A DNA stretch of 11,008 bases, from assembly GCA_947628765.1 (NCBI GenBank), contig CANRBD010000037.1:1-11008 (forward strand), read 5' to 3'. Position numbers and translations under genes: made by a program. Below, in pieces: positions 1 through 5,676 of this stretch; position 1 is the stretch's first letter, and each line of letters begins with the position of its first letter. The notes beneath the pieces were generated by a model that was not told the origin of the DNA, did not search any database, and was given only the letters and a program-made list of their open reading frames with translations. This DNA comes from an uncultured Bacilli bacterium. Lineage in GTDB: Bacteria > Bacillota_I > Bacilli_A > RF39 > UBA660.

Positions 1-633
1 TGTTTCTTTGGGCACATTACCACTAATGGTTAAAATCATATTAGTAGGATGATAAAAAGTATTATAACAATTATAAAGAATCTCCGGTGTAATTTTTTTA
101 ATACTCTCGGAATAACCGCCGACTGGATATCTATAAGGTGATTTAGCAAAAGCATTATAAATGGTCGTATAATAAGCCATTTCTTCAGGATTATCAAAAC
201 CAGCTTTAATTTCTTGATCGATTATCCCCATTTCCGCAGAGACGTTATCCTCAGTATAATATGGTTTTGTAACTAAATCTAATAATGTTTTTAAATTATC
301 TAAAAATTTGGTTGGTGATGAAAAATAATAACTTGTTACATGAGCATTAGTATATGCATTACTCATAGCGCCATTTTGTTGAAATAAATTCATAATATCT
401 TCGCTATCTTCTTTAGCAAACATTTTATGTTCTAAAAAATGCGCAGTTCCCGTAGGAATTTTTATATATTCATCTTTATCCCGAGGTTTAAATTCTAACA
501 CTTTAGAACCATATAATGTTGTTATTTTCGCCATCGCTTCATGTCTATCTAAAGGACAAATGAAAACTCGCAGTCCATTATCTAAAACTTCTTCATAAAC
601 ATCAATATCTAAATGTTTAAAGGTTTTCTTCAT
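1..633 (-). CDS. ymfH: M16 family zinc metallopeptidase, catalytic subunit (YmfH-like), 3' part missing
   Basis: Reading leftward from ATG 633-631, 211 codons stay open to the window edge, so only the N-terminal half of a roughly 420-residue M16B peptidase is present. It carries the inverted zinc motif H65-F-L-E68-H69, and further on E134 and E141 in a stretch reading EMGIIDQEI, spaced seven apart like the paired glutamates of insulin-degrading enzyme; E141 is the likely third zinc ligand. The gene starts inside the end of ymfF (17-nt overlap) and is preceded by AGAAGGGG about nine bases upstream, within ymfF, so the two are probably translationally coupled. By family knowledge YmfF and YmfH are paired M16 proteins of Bacilli, YmfH being the one with an intact zinc site; the physiological substrate is unknown. 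No signal peptide is seen, so it is probably cytoplasmic. Confidence 0.9.
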   Translation of the reverse strand, partial: MKKTFKHLDIDVYEEVLDNGLRVFICPLDRHEAMAKITTLYGSKVLEFKPRDKDEYIKIPTGTAHFLEHKMFAKEDSEDIMNLFQQNGAMSNAYTNAHVTSYYFSSPTKFLDNLKTLLDLVTKPYYTEDNVSAEMGIIDQEIKAGFDNPEEMAYYTTIYNAFAKSPYRYPVGGYSESIKKITPEILYNCYNTFYHPTNMILTISGNVPKET

Positions 634-1882
634 TATCAGCATCCCCTTCTAGTAAATAAATTGTATCGATGTTTACTTTACTCGCCATATTTTTAACATC
701 ATCGATTGTCACTTTAGCAATATTTTTTCGTCTTTCATCAATACTGTCAGTATCAGACATCACCTGCGAAATTACATTACTTATAATCGCCATTTGATTA
801 TCTTCAATTTCCGTTAAAGCATTATTATATATTTCCTTTACTCTATCAATTTCACTGGCGCTAATGTTAGTATGCATATTATTTATTTCTTGTTTTATTA
901 ATTTAATAGTTTTATCGGTAGAGGCTGCATCCACACCCGAGTAAATAAAAGCCACATTAAACGGTATTCTTCTAACTGCATAAATATAATAACACAAAGA
1001 ATTATCTAATCTAACCGTTTTATTTAATTTAGAATTCCAACCACTACCTAAAATATTGTTATAGACTAACGAAACATATTTACGCTCAAAATCAGTAAGA
1101 TCGATATAACGCAAACCTATAGCTAATTTACTCTGCTCCGTATGGGCTTTTTCCGTAACCATTTTTTCCTTATGTATTTCCCCTTTTAATGGACGCAATT
1201 TATAATTTGGTTTAAAATTACCTTTGATATTACGATCTAATACTTCTTTAATCTCCTCATCATCAAAATCACCCGCTAGGAAAACGGTTAAACTATCTTT
1301 GTCAAAAAGTGATAAATAATAATTATATAAATCTTTAGCCGTTAATTTTGAAGCATAATCAATGCAATCTTGAATAGTCATTTCGCCATAAGAATAAAGA
1401 TTCATTTCTTCCCAAATACGTTCTTCAGTAAAACGATCAGGGTCATCTTTAATTCGGCGCATATTTTCAATATATTCATGCTGGCATATTTCAAATATTT
1501 CATTATCAAAAGTTCCTTCTTTAGCATAAGGATCCCATAAATGTGAAATGGCATATTCTAAGCTTTTTTTATTCATACCTTTTTCGGTATATTTTTCATT
1601 TACAAAAGTCGTTTCTAAATAAAAAGTTCGATCTAAACCTGATGTCACCGCTCCAATACTAACTGATGGATCATATAAATCCATCCCGGCCCTACATAAT
1701 TCATCTAAATTATGATATTTATTGGTTGCATACAAAAGAACTTTTTTTAAAATCGCACAGAAAACTTCATCTTCTTTAGTTGTTTCTCTAGTTAAATAAA
1801 ATGAAGCACTAATAGTTTTAAATTTTTTAGTTTTAATAAAATATAAGTCATAGTTTTTCATTTTTGTTTTCTTGTAGTTCAT
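617..1882 (-). CDS. ymfF: M16 family peptidase-like protein lacking the zinc site (YmfF-like)
   Basis: This 421-residue protein has the general layout of an M16B peptidase half, but has no HxxEH motif. The region where it would lie (about residues 45-72, ending in ELCRAGMDLYDPSVS) has other residues, as expected for the non-catalytic YmfF partner. Its best support is the overlapping downstream ymfH, which has the intact zinc site; in M16B pairs an inactive and an active subunit commonly work together. The start at 1882 is chosen because AGAGGTGG lies five bases upstream; an internal ATG at residue 8 has no such site. It follows deoD after 34 bp and appears to be the third gene of a yqeG-deoD-ymfF-ymfH operon. 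No signal sequence or membrane segment is visible. The substrate is unknown. Confidence 0.88.
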   Translation of the reverse strand: MNYKKTKMKNYDLYFIKTKKFKTISASFYLTRETTKEDEVFCAILKKVLLYATNKYHNLDELCRAGMDLYDPSVSIGAVTSGLDRTFYLETTFVNEKYTEKGMNKKSLEYAISHLWDPYAKEGTFDNEIFEICQHEYIENMRRIKDDPDRFTEERIWEEMNLYSYGEMTIQDCIDYASKLTAKDLYNYYLSLFDKDSLTVFLAGDFDDEEIKEVLDRNIKGNFKPNYKLRPLKGEIHKEKMVTEKAHTEQSKLAIGLRYIDLTDFERKYVSLVYNNILGSGWNSKLNKTVRLDNSLCYYIYAVRRIPFNVAFIYSGVDAASTDKTIKLIKQEINNMHTNISASEIDRVKEIYNNALTEIEDNQMAIISNVISQVMSDTDSIDERRKNIAKVTIDDVKNMASKVNIDTIYLLEGDADNEENL

Positions 1883-1916
1883 AATCCACCTCTCTTTTTA
1901 TTATGTTATATACTTA

Positions 1917-2618
1917 TTATTTTATAGCTTCTAAAGCCAGTTTAATCATTTTATCAAAAGATTTTTCTCTAACTGAAGCTGGTAATTCCTCCTTTGTTCT
2001 TAAATGATTAGAAACCGTGGCGAGACAAGCAGCTTTTTTCCCGCAAACATTTGCCATGTGAAAAAGAGCAAAAGCTTCCATTTCAGTACCTAAACAGCTT
2101 AATTTTTTATTATAATAATCGATATTATCATTTTCATGATAAAAAACATCCGTCGAATAAATGCGTCCTTGATTAATACTTATATTAAGTCCTTTGGCTT
2201 TATCCATAATTTTATTACTTATATCCATGTCAGCTTTCATAATATAATTTTTAGTTCCATTTTGAACATAAGCGAAACTACTATCTGAATATGCTTCTAA
2301 AGCTAAAACGATATCAAAAACTTTTAAAGATTCATCATAACCTCCAATACTACCAATTCTAATAATGGTATCGACATCGTAAAACTTAAATAACTCATAA
2401 GAATATATTCCAATACTAGGCATGCCCATACCGGAAGCCATGACAGTTACTCTTTTGCCTTTATAGTTTCCCGTATAAGCCAGCATGCCACGTACTTTAT
2501 TAACTAATTTCGCTTCTTCTAAATAGTTTTCCGCAATATATTTGGCTCTTAAAGGATCCCCTGGCATTAAAACTGTTTTAGCAATATCTTCTTTTTTTGC
2601 TTCATTATGTGCGGTCAT
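1917..2618 (-). CDS. deoD: Purine nucleoside phosphorylase, hexameric DeoD type, with Asn at the catalytic Asp position
   Basis: DeoD splits purine (deoxy)nucleosides with phosphate into base and (deoxy)ribose-1-phosphate in cytoplasmic purine salvage. The 233-residue length is typical, and the E. coli active-site numbering can be read directly: H4, the G20-D-P-L-R24 phosphate loop, R43, R87, S90, E179-M180-E181 for the ribose, and R217. The exception is position 204: the usual TVSDH is TVSNH, so the Asp that protonates purine N7 is Asn. Human trimeric PNP uses an Asn in this role and prefers 6-oxopurines, so altered base preference is possible (inference). The start is secure: AAGGAG lies within the last codons of yqeG and the two genes are separated by only two bases, suggesting translational coupling. 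Confidence 0.95.
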   Translation of the reverse strand: MTAHNEAKKEDIAKTVLMPGDPLRAKYIAENYLEEAKLVNKVRGMLAYTGNYKGKRVTVMASGMGMPSIGIYSYELFKFYDVDTIIRIGSIGGYDESLKVFDIVLALEAYSDSSFAYVQNGTKNYIMKADMDISNKIMDKAKGLNISINQGRIYSTDVFYHENDNIDYYNKKLSCLGTEMEAFALFHMANVCGKKAACLATVSNHLRTKEELPASVREKSFDKMIKLALEAIK

Positions 2619-2620
2619 AT

Positions 2621-3217
2621 TTAACTCCTTTCTTTTTTATAATAATTATATCTCTTAAAATGTTTATTTTTTTCTAACTTTTTTGTCATGATATTTTGCA
2701 GAACTCTACTAGTACCTGTTTTAAAATCATATTTATCTTTATAGGGTTCTACCAAAATCGTATAAAGACCATATTCATTTGCGCCTTTAATATCTGTAAG
2801 CATCTGATCACCAATCATCGCGGTATTTTCTTTCGTGCCATCTAAAACAATTAAAGCCTTATCAAAAGCTTTTTCATTTGGTTTATCTGCTTTATATAAA
2901 TAATTAGTTTCTAACACTCTAGCTACAGGTAAAACTCTTTCTTTATCATTATTGGAAACTAAACAAACATTAAATTTTTTATTTAATGATAAGAAAAAAT
3001 CTTTTAATTTGTCATTGACCTCTAAACTATTTACTTCCATAATGGTATTATCGATATCAAATATTAAATTTGTAAGCCCAGTATCCTTTAAAAAACTATA
3101 ATCAATACTATAGATATCTTTAGCATACATCTTAGGAATAACTAAAGTCGTTTCTTTCTCATCACCTTTTAAGACTTTTAGAAAGCATTTGATCATATTG
3201 ATTTTTTGATTAGCCAT
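2621..3217 (-). CDS. yqeG: YqeG family HAD phosphatase
   Basis: A 198-residue HAD-superfamily (IIIA type) phosphatase. Motif I is FDIDNT (D54 nucleophile, D56 acid/base), motif II is LVSNN (S88), K112 in YKADKP is the motif III lysine, and motif IV is IGDQMLTD (D137, D142). No large cap insert is seen between motifs, as expected for YqeG. It is somewhat longer than the roughly 170 residues usual for the family because of about 25 extra N-terminal residues and a basic tail. The ATG at 3217 is preceded by AGAAGG with six-base spacing; the internal ATG at residue 8 has no ribosome site. An extended -10 promoter lies 44-52 bp upstream, and a terminator separates it from the pilin-like gene, so this is probably the first gene of the operon. 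Its physiological substrate is not known to me. Confidence 0.92.
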   Translation of the reverse strand: MANQKINMIKCFLKVLKGDEKETTLVIPKMYAKDIYSIDYSFLKDTGLTNLIFDIDNTIMEVNSLEVNDKLKDFFLSLNKKFNVCLVSNNDKERVLPVARVLETNYLYKADKPNEKAFDKALIVLDGTKENTAMIGDQMLTDIKGANEYGLYTILVEPYKDKYDFKTGTSRVLQNIMTKKLEKNKHFKRYNYYKKERS

Positions 3218-3260
3218 GGTTTACCTTCTTTCTAAAATTATTATTTTCCTTACTATAAAA

Positions 3261-3269
3261 AGTATAACA
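3261..3269 (-). promoter_or_regulatory. Extended -10 promoter for the yqeG-deoD-ymfF-ymfH operon
   Basis: On the minus strand this reads TGTTATACT, an extended -10 element (TG-N-TATACT). No convincing -35 is found at the usual distance, which is common when the TG extension is present. It would start transcription near 3254, giving a leader of about 37 nt before the yqeG ATG with its AGAAGG site. The same TGTGTTATA core occurs in the antisense RNA promoters and ahead of the DUF975-like gene. Confidence 0.55.
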
Positions 3270-3332
3270 CAGTTTATTTGTTTTTACTTTTAAAATAACC
3301 TTTTTTTACATTTAACTTACAAAAATAGACAG

Positions 3333-3359
3333 AAAAAAAGATTTCGAAAACGAAAATCC
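3333..3359 (-). terminator. Intrinsic terminator after the prepilin-like gene
   Basis: Directly after the TAA stop (3361-3363), the minus strand has a short hairpin (arms 3351-3358 and 3340-3346, TTTT loop, one bulged base) followed by seven T residues (3339-3333). It ends the DUF975-like/pilin transcript and separates it from yqeG. Confidence 0.7.
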
Positions 3360-3360
3360 T

Positions 3361-3723
3361 TTATCCATTAAAAGTATATTTGTATTTATTGCCATTTTTA
3401 GAAATAGTTACTGTCGATTCTTCACTTATAACTTCTTCCGTAATAGCATCTTTAATTACTTTATCTTCTAAAAAGCCTTGTTCTTTTAAAAGTTTAATTT
3501 TAACTTTACAGCCGCTTGTTGTCTTACATGAATCATCGATAGTATACATATTAGCATTTACATAATTTTTCGCCGCTCTTTCAATAGCTATTTTTTGTGA
3601 ATCACTGGCAGTTTGCCTACTTTCATTTATCGCATTCATAATTAATGGTGTAACGATAACGCCAACAATACTTAAAATCACAATTACTCCTAAAAGTTCA
3701 ACTAAAGTAAATCCTTTTTTCAT
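3361..3723 (-). CDS. Prepilin-like protein with type IV pilin N-terminal methylation motif
   Basis: The protein begins MKKGFTLVELLGVIVI: a short basic leader, G then F at the prepilin peptidase cleavage site, Glu at position +5 of the mature protein, and a roughly 20-residue hydrophobic helix. This is the class III signal of type IV pilins and ComG-like pseudopilins. After cleavage by a PilD/ComC-type peptidase it would sit in the membrane or assemble into a filament. The soluble part (about 95 residues) has two cysteines (SCKTTSGCK) that could form a disulphide, and ends in beta-strand-like sequence. An ATG four codons upstream (3735) is possible, but GGTGAT three bases before 3723 favours the shorter 120-residue form. 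It follows the DUF975-like gene after 24 bp and has its own terminator. No other pilus assembly genes lie nearby, so its machinery must be elsewhere. I cannot assign it to competence or surface motility. Confidence 0.85.
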   Translation of the reverse strand: MKKGFTLVELLGVIVILSIVGVIVTPLIMNAINESRQTASDSQKIAIERAAKNYVNANMYTIDDSCKTTSGCKVKIKLLKEQGFLEDKVIKDAITEEVISEESTVTISKNGNKYKYTFNG

Positions 3724-3747
3724 TTTATCACCCATTCCATCTTTAAT

Positions 3748-4968
3748 TTAATGTACAGTTACAAACTTTTTAATATCTTCTTTTTTTAATTCTTGACCAT
3801 TATTATTAGATAAGCTAATAGAAATTGTAAAACTATCTTTCGGATAATAAACAGTCACCGAAGATGTTTTCGCTTTATAACTATTTTCTGTATTATAGAT
3901 ATATCCTTTTAATTTTTTACCATTAACGGTTAAAGTAAATTCTTTATCTTTAACTTTATATTCACTAGATAGTTTCATTTCATTTACAATTTCTTTATCC
4001 ATTTCTAAATTATCTTTTGGTTTTGATAAATAAATAGAATACTGCAGAATATTATAATTATCATTATTTATATAAGTTTTCGAAATATCAGTACTAGCTG
4101 ATATTTTATAATTAGTAGGCGCATCATAGCTTATTTTAACACCACCATATGATAATACTTCTTCGCTGGTGTTTACTTCGCCCGTTAATAAAGCATTAAA
4201 CCATATCGTTGTTTTGGGAAAACTAATCATTAAGAAAAGACTAATTAAAAAAGTAACGCCGGCAAAAATTAATAAAACATAGCCATCATTAAGGCCTTTC
4301 TTTTTAGCAAATTCTTTTTCATGTGTAAAGTTTAAATATAAAAAGCCTAAAGATAGATACATATAAGGAAATACATAGAAAAGTAGTAAGCCACATGTCA
4401 AAATAGATCCTAAGAGCCAAAAGATAAAACTGACAAGCATACCATAAATGCGTACACGATGACCGGCAACCATATCAATAGTTTTGGAAAGTACTTCGCG
4501 CATAGATCCGTTTATTTCTAAGTAACTAAATGGTAACATTAAAACAACTGGGAAAACTAAAATTAAAATAGCTAGATTAATAAAAATTCCGATAATTGGA
4601 ATAAGCCCAATAAGATACGTGCCAAAAATCAAAGCAAAAACGACAATAAATATTAATTTTAAATATTGGTAATCTTTTAATTTGGCAAATAAATCTGAAA
4701 ATTGAATATCTTTTTTTTGACATTCTTTCATGGTCATATCTGTAAAACCTAAAATAAGGGGGCTTAATATGAAGAAAATTAAACCGATTATTAAATCATT
4801 AAGTAATTTTATATTATAATGGTAACCAAAATAAACACTTAAAAGATAAATTATACTAGTTAATACTCCAAAAATTACCATCATTATTAATAGGGACTTC
4901 GCTAAAAGTGTTTTAGGCTTAGATTTAGCCTTATCTTTAATACTAACCCTAGTTATATTATTTACCAT
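3748..4968 (-). CDS. DUF975-like polytopic membrane protein with extracytoplasmic C-terminal domain
   Basis: A 407-residue protein. After a basic cytoplasmic start there are about seven membrane segments in the first 260 residues (near 22-45, 57-78, 103-125, 126-148, 173-196, 197-215 and 229-252). The stretch containing MVAGHRVRIYGM, then a hydrophobic helix, then VFPYMY resembles the DUF975 membrane family. The last 140 or so residues have no membrane helix, are rich in Lys, Ser, Thr and beta-type sequence, and probably lie outside the membrane. The open frame extends upstream to a TTG at 4995, but ATG 4968 has GGTGAT three bases ahead, and the TTG lies inside the likely promoter, so I take the ATG. 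It is co-directional with, and 24 bp from, the pilin-like gene. The function is unknown; the family name is from pattern recognition only. Confidence 0.75.
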   Translation of the reverse strand: MVNNITRVSIKDKAKSKPKTLLAKSLLIMMVIFGVLTSIIYLLSVYFGYHYNIKLLNDLIIGLIFFILSPLILGFTDMTMKECQKKDIQFSDLFAKLKDYQYLKLIFIVVFALIFGTYLIGLIPIIGIFINLAILILVFPVVLMLPFSYLEINGSMREVLSKTIDMVAGHRVRIYGMLVSFIFWLLGSILTCGLLLFYVFPYMYLSLGFLYLNFTHEKEFAKKKGLNDGYVLLIFAGVTFLISLFLMISFPKTTIWFNALLTGEVNTSEEVLSYGGVKISYDAPTNYKISASTDISKTYINNDNYNILQYSIYLSKPKDNLEMDKEIVNEMKLSSEYKVKDKEFTLTVNGKKLKGYIYNTENSYKAKTSSVTVYYPKDSFTISISLSNNNGQELKKEDIKKFVTVH

Positions 4969-4983
4969 ATTATCACCACTATT

Positions 4984-4992
4984 ATTATAACA
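4984..4992 (-). promoter_or_regulatory. Extended -10 promoter for the DUF975-like/pilin operon
   Basis: The minus strand reads TGTTATAAT, a perfect extended -10. Transcription would start only about 10 nt before the ATG at 4968, leaving just enough leader for the GTGGTGAT ribosome site. A TTGACA lies further upstream (5020-5025) but at 30 bp it is too far to pair with this -10; it could serve a weaker TCTATT at 4997-5002 with 17-bp spacing. This promoter region is back to back with the promoter of the first small peptide. Confidence 0.55.
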
Positions 4993-5049
4993 CAAAAATA
5001 GAGTTTATTTAAAACCCTATGTCAAATAGAATAAATTAATAATATTTCC

Positions 5050-5078
5050 TTGTTCTTTTAGTTAACCTATAGTATAAT
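5050..5078 (+). promoter_or_regulatory. Promoter of small hydrophobic peptide 1 (toxin-like mRNA 1)
   Basis: TTGTTC (5050-5055), 17-bp spacer, TATAAT (5073-5078). A start at A5085 would give an mRNA beginning AGGA, as also predicted in module 2. GTTAAC in the spacer and TAGTATAATT around the -10 are shared with the second module's promoter. Confidence 0.7.
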
Positions 5079-5140
5079 TGATATAGGAACATTTAATGGT
5101 TGGGTGATTGCCGAATTCCGCAAAGGAAAGAGGTGGTAGA

Positions 5141-5224
5141 ATGAACAAGAAAGATTTTTTAATCACATCTTTAATTATTCTACTTTTCCTATTGATATTA
5201 TTACTATTTATAGTTTTAATATAA
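5141..5224 (+). CDS. Small hydrophobic peptide 1, putative type I toxin (27 aa)
   Basis: A 27-residue peptide: a charged start (M-N-K-K-D) followed by an almost unbroken run of about 22 Leu, Ile, Phe and Val residues forming one membrane helix. A strong ribosome site (AGAGGTGG) lies five bases before the ATG, a promoter is found 5', and a plus-strand terminator 3'. Residues M1, K3, S10, I12, L14, L15, F16, L17 and L22 and the charge pattern are shared with the second peptide at 5508-5585, so the two are homologues and the reading frame is conserved. Together with the opposing antisense promoter, this is the organisation of type I toxins such as TxpA, BsrG or Fst, which insert in the cytoplasmic membrane. 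Toxicity is inferred, and no named family can be assigned; holin-like toxins are the nearest I know. Confidence 0.78.
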   Translation: MNKKDFLITSLIILLFLLILLLFIVLI

Positions 5225-5261
5225 TAGAAAGTCACCTAACTTAAGCTATGAATTAGGTGAC
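5225..5261 (-). terminator. Hairpin after peptide 1 stop codon; likely antisense RNA 1 terminator
   Basis: Perfect 9-bp inverted repeat GTCACCTAA / TTAGGTGAC (5231-5239 and 5253-5261) with a 13-base loop. On the minus strand it is followed by TTTCTATTAT, a modest U-tract, so it probably ends the antisense RNA. On the plus strand no T-run follows. Its GTCACCTAAC arm can also pair with the mRNA leader at 5099-5108. Confidence 0.6.
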
Positions 5262-5276
5262 AAAACACAATGATAA

Positions 5277-5315
5277 GGCAACATCCAACATGGACATATT
5301 GAATGTTCCTTTTTT
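5277..5315 (+). terminator. Intrinsic terminator of peptide 1 mRNA
   Basis: Imperfect hairpin (left arm beginning GGCAACATCCAA from 5277, right arm TTGAATGTTCC 5299-5309) followed by six T residues. The right arm with the preceding base (ATTGAATGTTCC, 5298-5309) can alternatively pair for 12 bp with the predicted mRNA 5' end at 5086-5097. Confidence 0.7.
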
Positions 5316-5375
5316 ATTGTATGAAGTTTCCTTCATCTGTATACATTATAACACACTGTTACCATGATGTCAAAA
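5308..5375. repeat. 68-bp perfect direct repeat, copy 1 (antisense promoter cassette)
   Basis: Identical over 68 of 68 bases to 5669-5736. It holds the T-run of the plus-strand terminator, the antisense RNA 5' hairpin, and the complete antisense promoter. Confidence 0.95.
5345..5373 (-). promoter_or_regulatory. Consensus antisense promoter 1
   Basis: The minus strand reads TTGACA (5373-5368), a 17-bp spacer ending in GTGTGT, and TATAAT (5350-5345): a perfect match to the housekeeping sigma consensus in both hexamers and spacing, plus a TG extension. It should be much stronger than the opposing peptide promoter, as expected for an unstable antitoxin RNA. Confidence 0.85.
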
Positions 5376-5402
5376 CTGCTTTTAAAAAATTTAAATTTAA
5401 GT

Positions 5403-5431
5403 TTGTATTATACGTTAACATGTAGTATAAT
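5403..5431 (+). promoter_or_regulatory. Promoter of small hydrophobic peptide 2 (toxin-like mRNA 2)
   Basis: TTGTAT (5403-5408), 17-bp spacer containing GTTAAC, TATAAT (5426-5431) with an upstream TG. The predicted start A5438 has the same distance and the same AGGA beginning as in module 1. Confidence 0.7.
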
Positions 5432-5468
5432 TAATTTAGGATATATTTGGAATTTATCAGATGCATTC

Positions 5469-5496
5469 CCTTTCTTTTGCTAATATTAAAGAAAGG
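5469..5496 (+). promoter_or_regulatory. Leader hairpin occluding the ribosome site of peptide 2
   Basis: CCTTTCTTT (5469-5477) and AAAGAAAGG (5488-5496) form a perfect 9-bp stem with a 10-base loop. The right arm includes the first half of the AAAGGTGGTGAT ribosome site ahead of ATG 5508, so translation would be blocked while the stem is closed. Module 1 has no equally good stem at this place. Confidence 0.6.
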
Positions 5497-5507
5497 TGGT
5501 GATGCTT

Positions 5508-5585
5508 ATGACTAAAAGAGAATTAGCTCTATTTAGCATAATTGTCCTGCTATTTCTAGTAGTAATAATATTACTTCTTAAATAA
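5508..5585 (+). CDS. Small hydrophobic peptide 2, putative type I toxin (25 aa)
   Basis: A 25-residue peptide beginning M-T-K-R-E, then about 19 hydrophobic residues (one membrane helix) and a terminal Lys. It is the homologue of the peptide at 5141-5224: same charged start, shared SxIxLLFL core, but only about a third of positions identical, so the copies have diverged under protein-level constraint. An in-frame ATG six bases upstream (5502) lies inside the ribosome site, so 5508 is preferred, with AAAGGTGGTG ahead. The context mirrors module 1: own promoter, structured leader, hairpin just after the stop codon, plus-strand terminator and opposing antisense promoter. Membrane toxicity is inferred from architecture. 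Confidence 0.78.
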   Translation: MTKRELALFSIIVLLFLVVIILLLK

Positions 5586-5625
5586 CAAAGGCATCTGATT
5601 TCAACAACCGTTGATTTCAGATGCC
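5583..5625 (-). terminator. Hairpin after peptide 2 stop codon; likely antisense RNA 2 terminator
   Basis: Arms 5590-5605 and 5610-5625: 9 bp (GGCATCTGA/TCAGATGCC), a 2x2 T-T mismatch, 5 bp (TCAAC/GTTGA), and a 4-base loop. On the minus strand TTTGTTATTT follows. The GCATCTGAT arm can pair with the mRNA leader at 5456-5464. It may also end the tex transcript. Confidence 0.65.
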
Positions 5626-5635
5626 ACACCCATAA

Positions 5636-5676
5636 GGGAAGCATTTGATTACCGACAACCAAATGTATCCTTTTTT
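5636..5676 (+). terminator. Intrinsic terminator of peptide 2 mRNA
   Basis: Hairpin with core GCATTTG/CAAATGT (5641-5647 and 5660-5666) and flanking G-C pairs, followed by six T residues (5671-5676). The right arm with flanking bases, CCAAATGTATCC, can instead pair with the predicted mRNA 5' end at 5439-5450. Confidence 0.65.

Larger units (their letters stand above)
5225..5338 (-). ncRNA. Predicted antisense RNA 1 (antitoxin-like)
   Basis: Starting from the consensus promoter at 5345-5373, the RNA would begin near 5338 with a 6-bp stem and GAAA tetraloop (ATGAAG-GAAA-CTTCAT, 5336-5321), then an A-rich linker. It would then read across the 3' untranslated region of the peptide 1 mRNA and stop after the 9-bp hairpin 5261-5231, just past the peptide stop codon. 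About 90 nt would be fully complementary to the mRNA, none of it in the coding region. This is the arrangement of RatA/TxpA and SR4/BsrG, where the antisense RNA pairs with the toxin mRNA 3' end and promotes decay. The RNA itself is predicted, not observed. Confidence 0.68.

Noticed and set aside
3380..3565. Plus-strand open frame of 61 codons
   Set aside because: It lies entirely antisense to the prepilin-like gene, has no ribosome site or promoter, and its composition mirrors the opposite strand.
4969..4995. TTG start at 4995 for the DUF975-like protein
   Set aside because: The TTG falls inside the predicted extended -10 promoter and lacks a ribosome site, whereas ATG 4968 has GGTGAT directly ahead.
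5080..5140. Leader of peptide 1 as a riboswitch or T-box
   Set aside because: No conserved riboswitch core or T-box motif is visible; its pairing potential is explained by complementarity to the 3' end of the same transcript.
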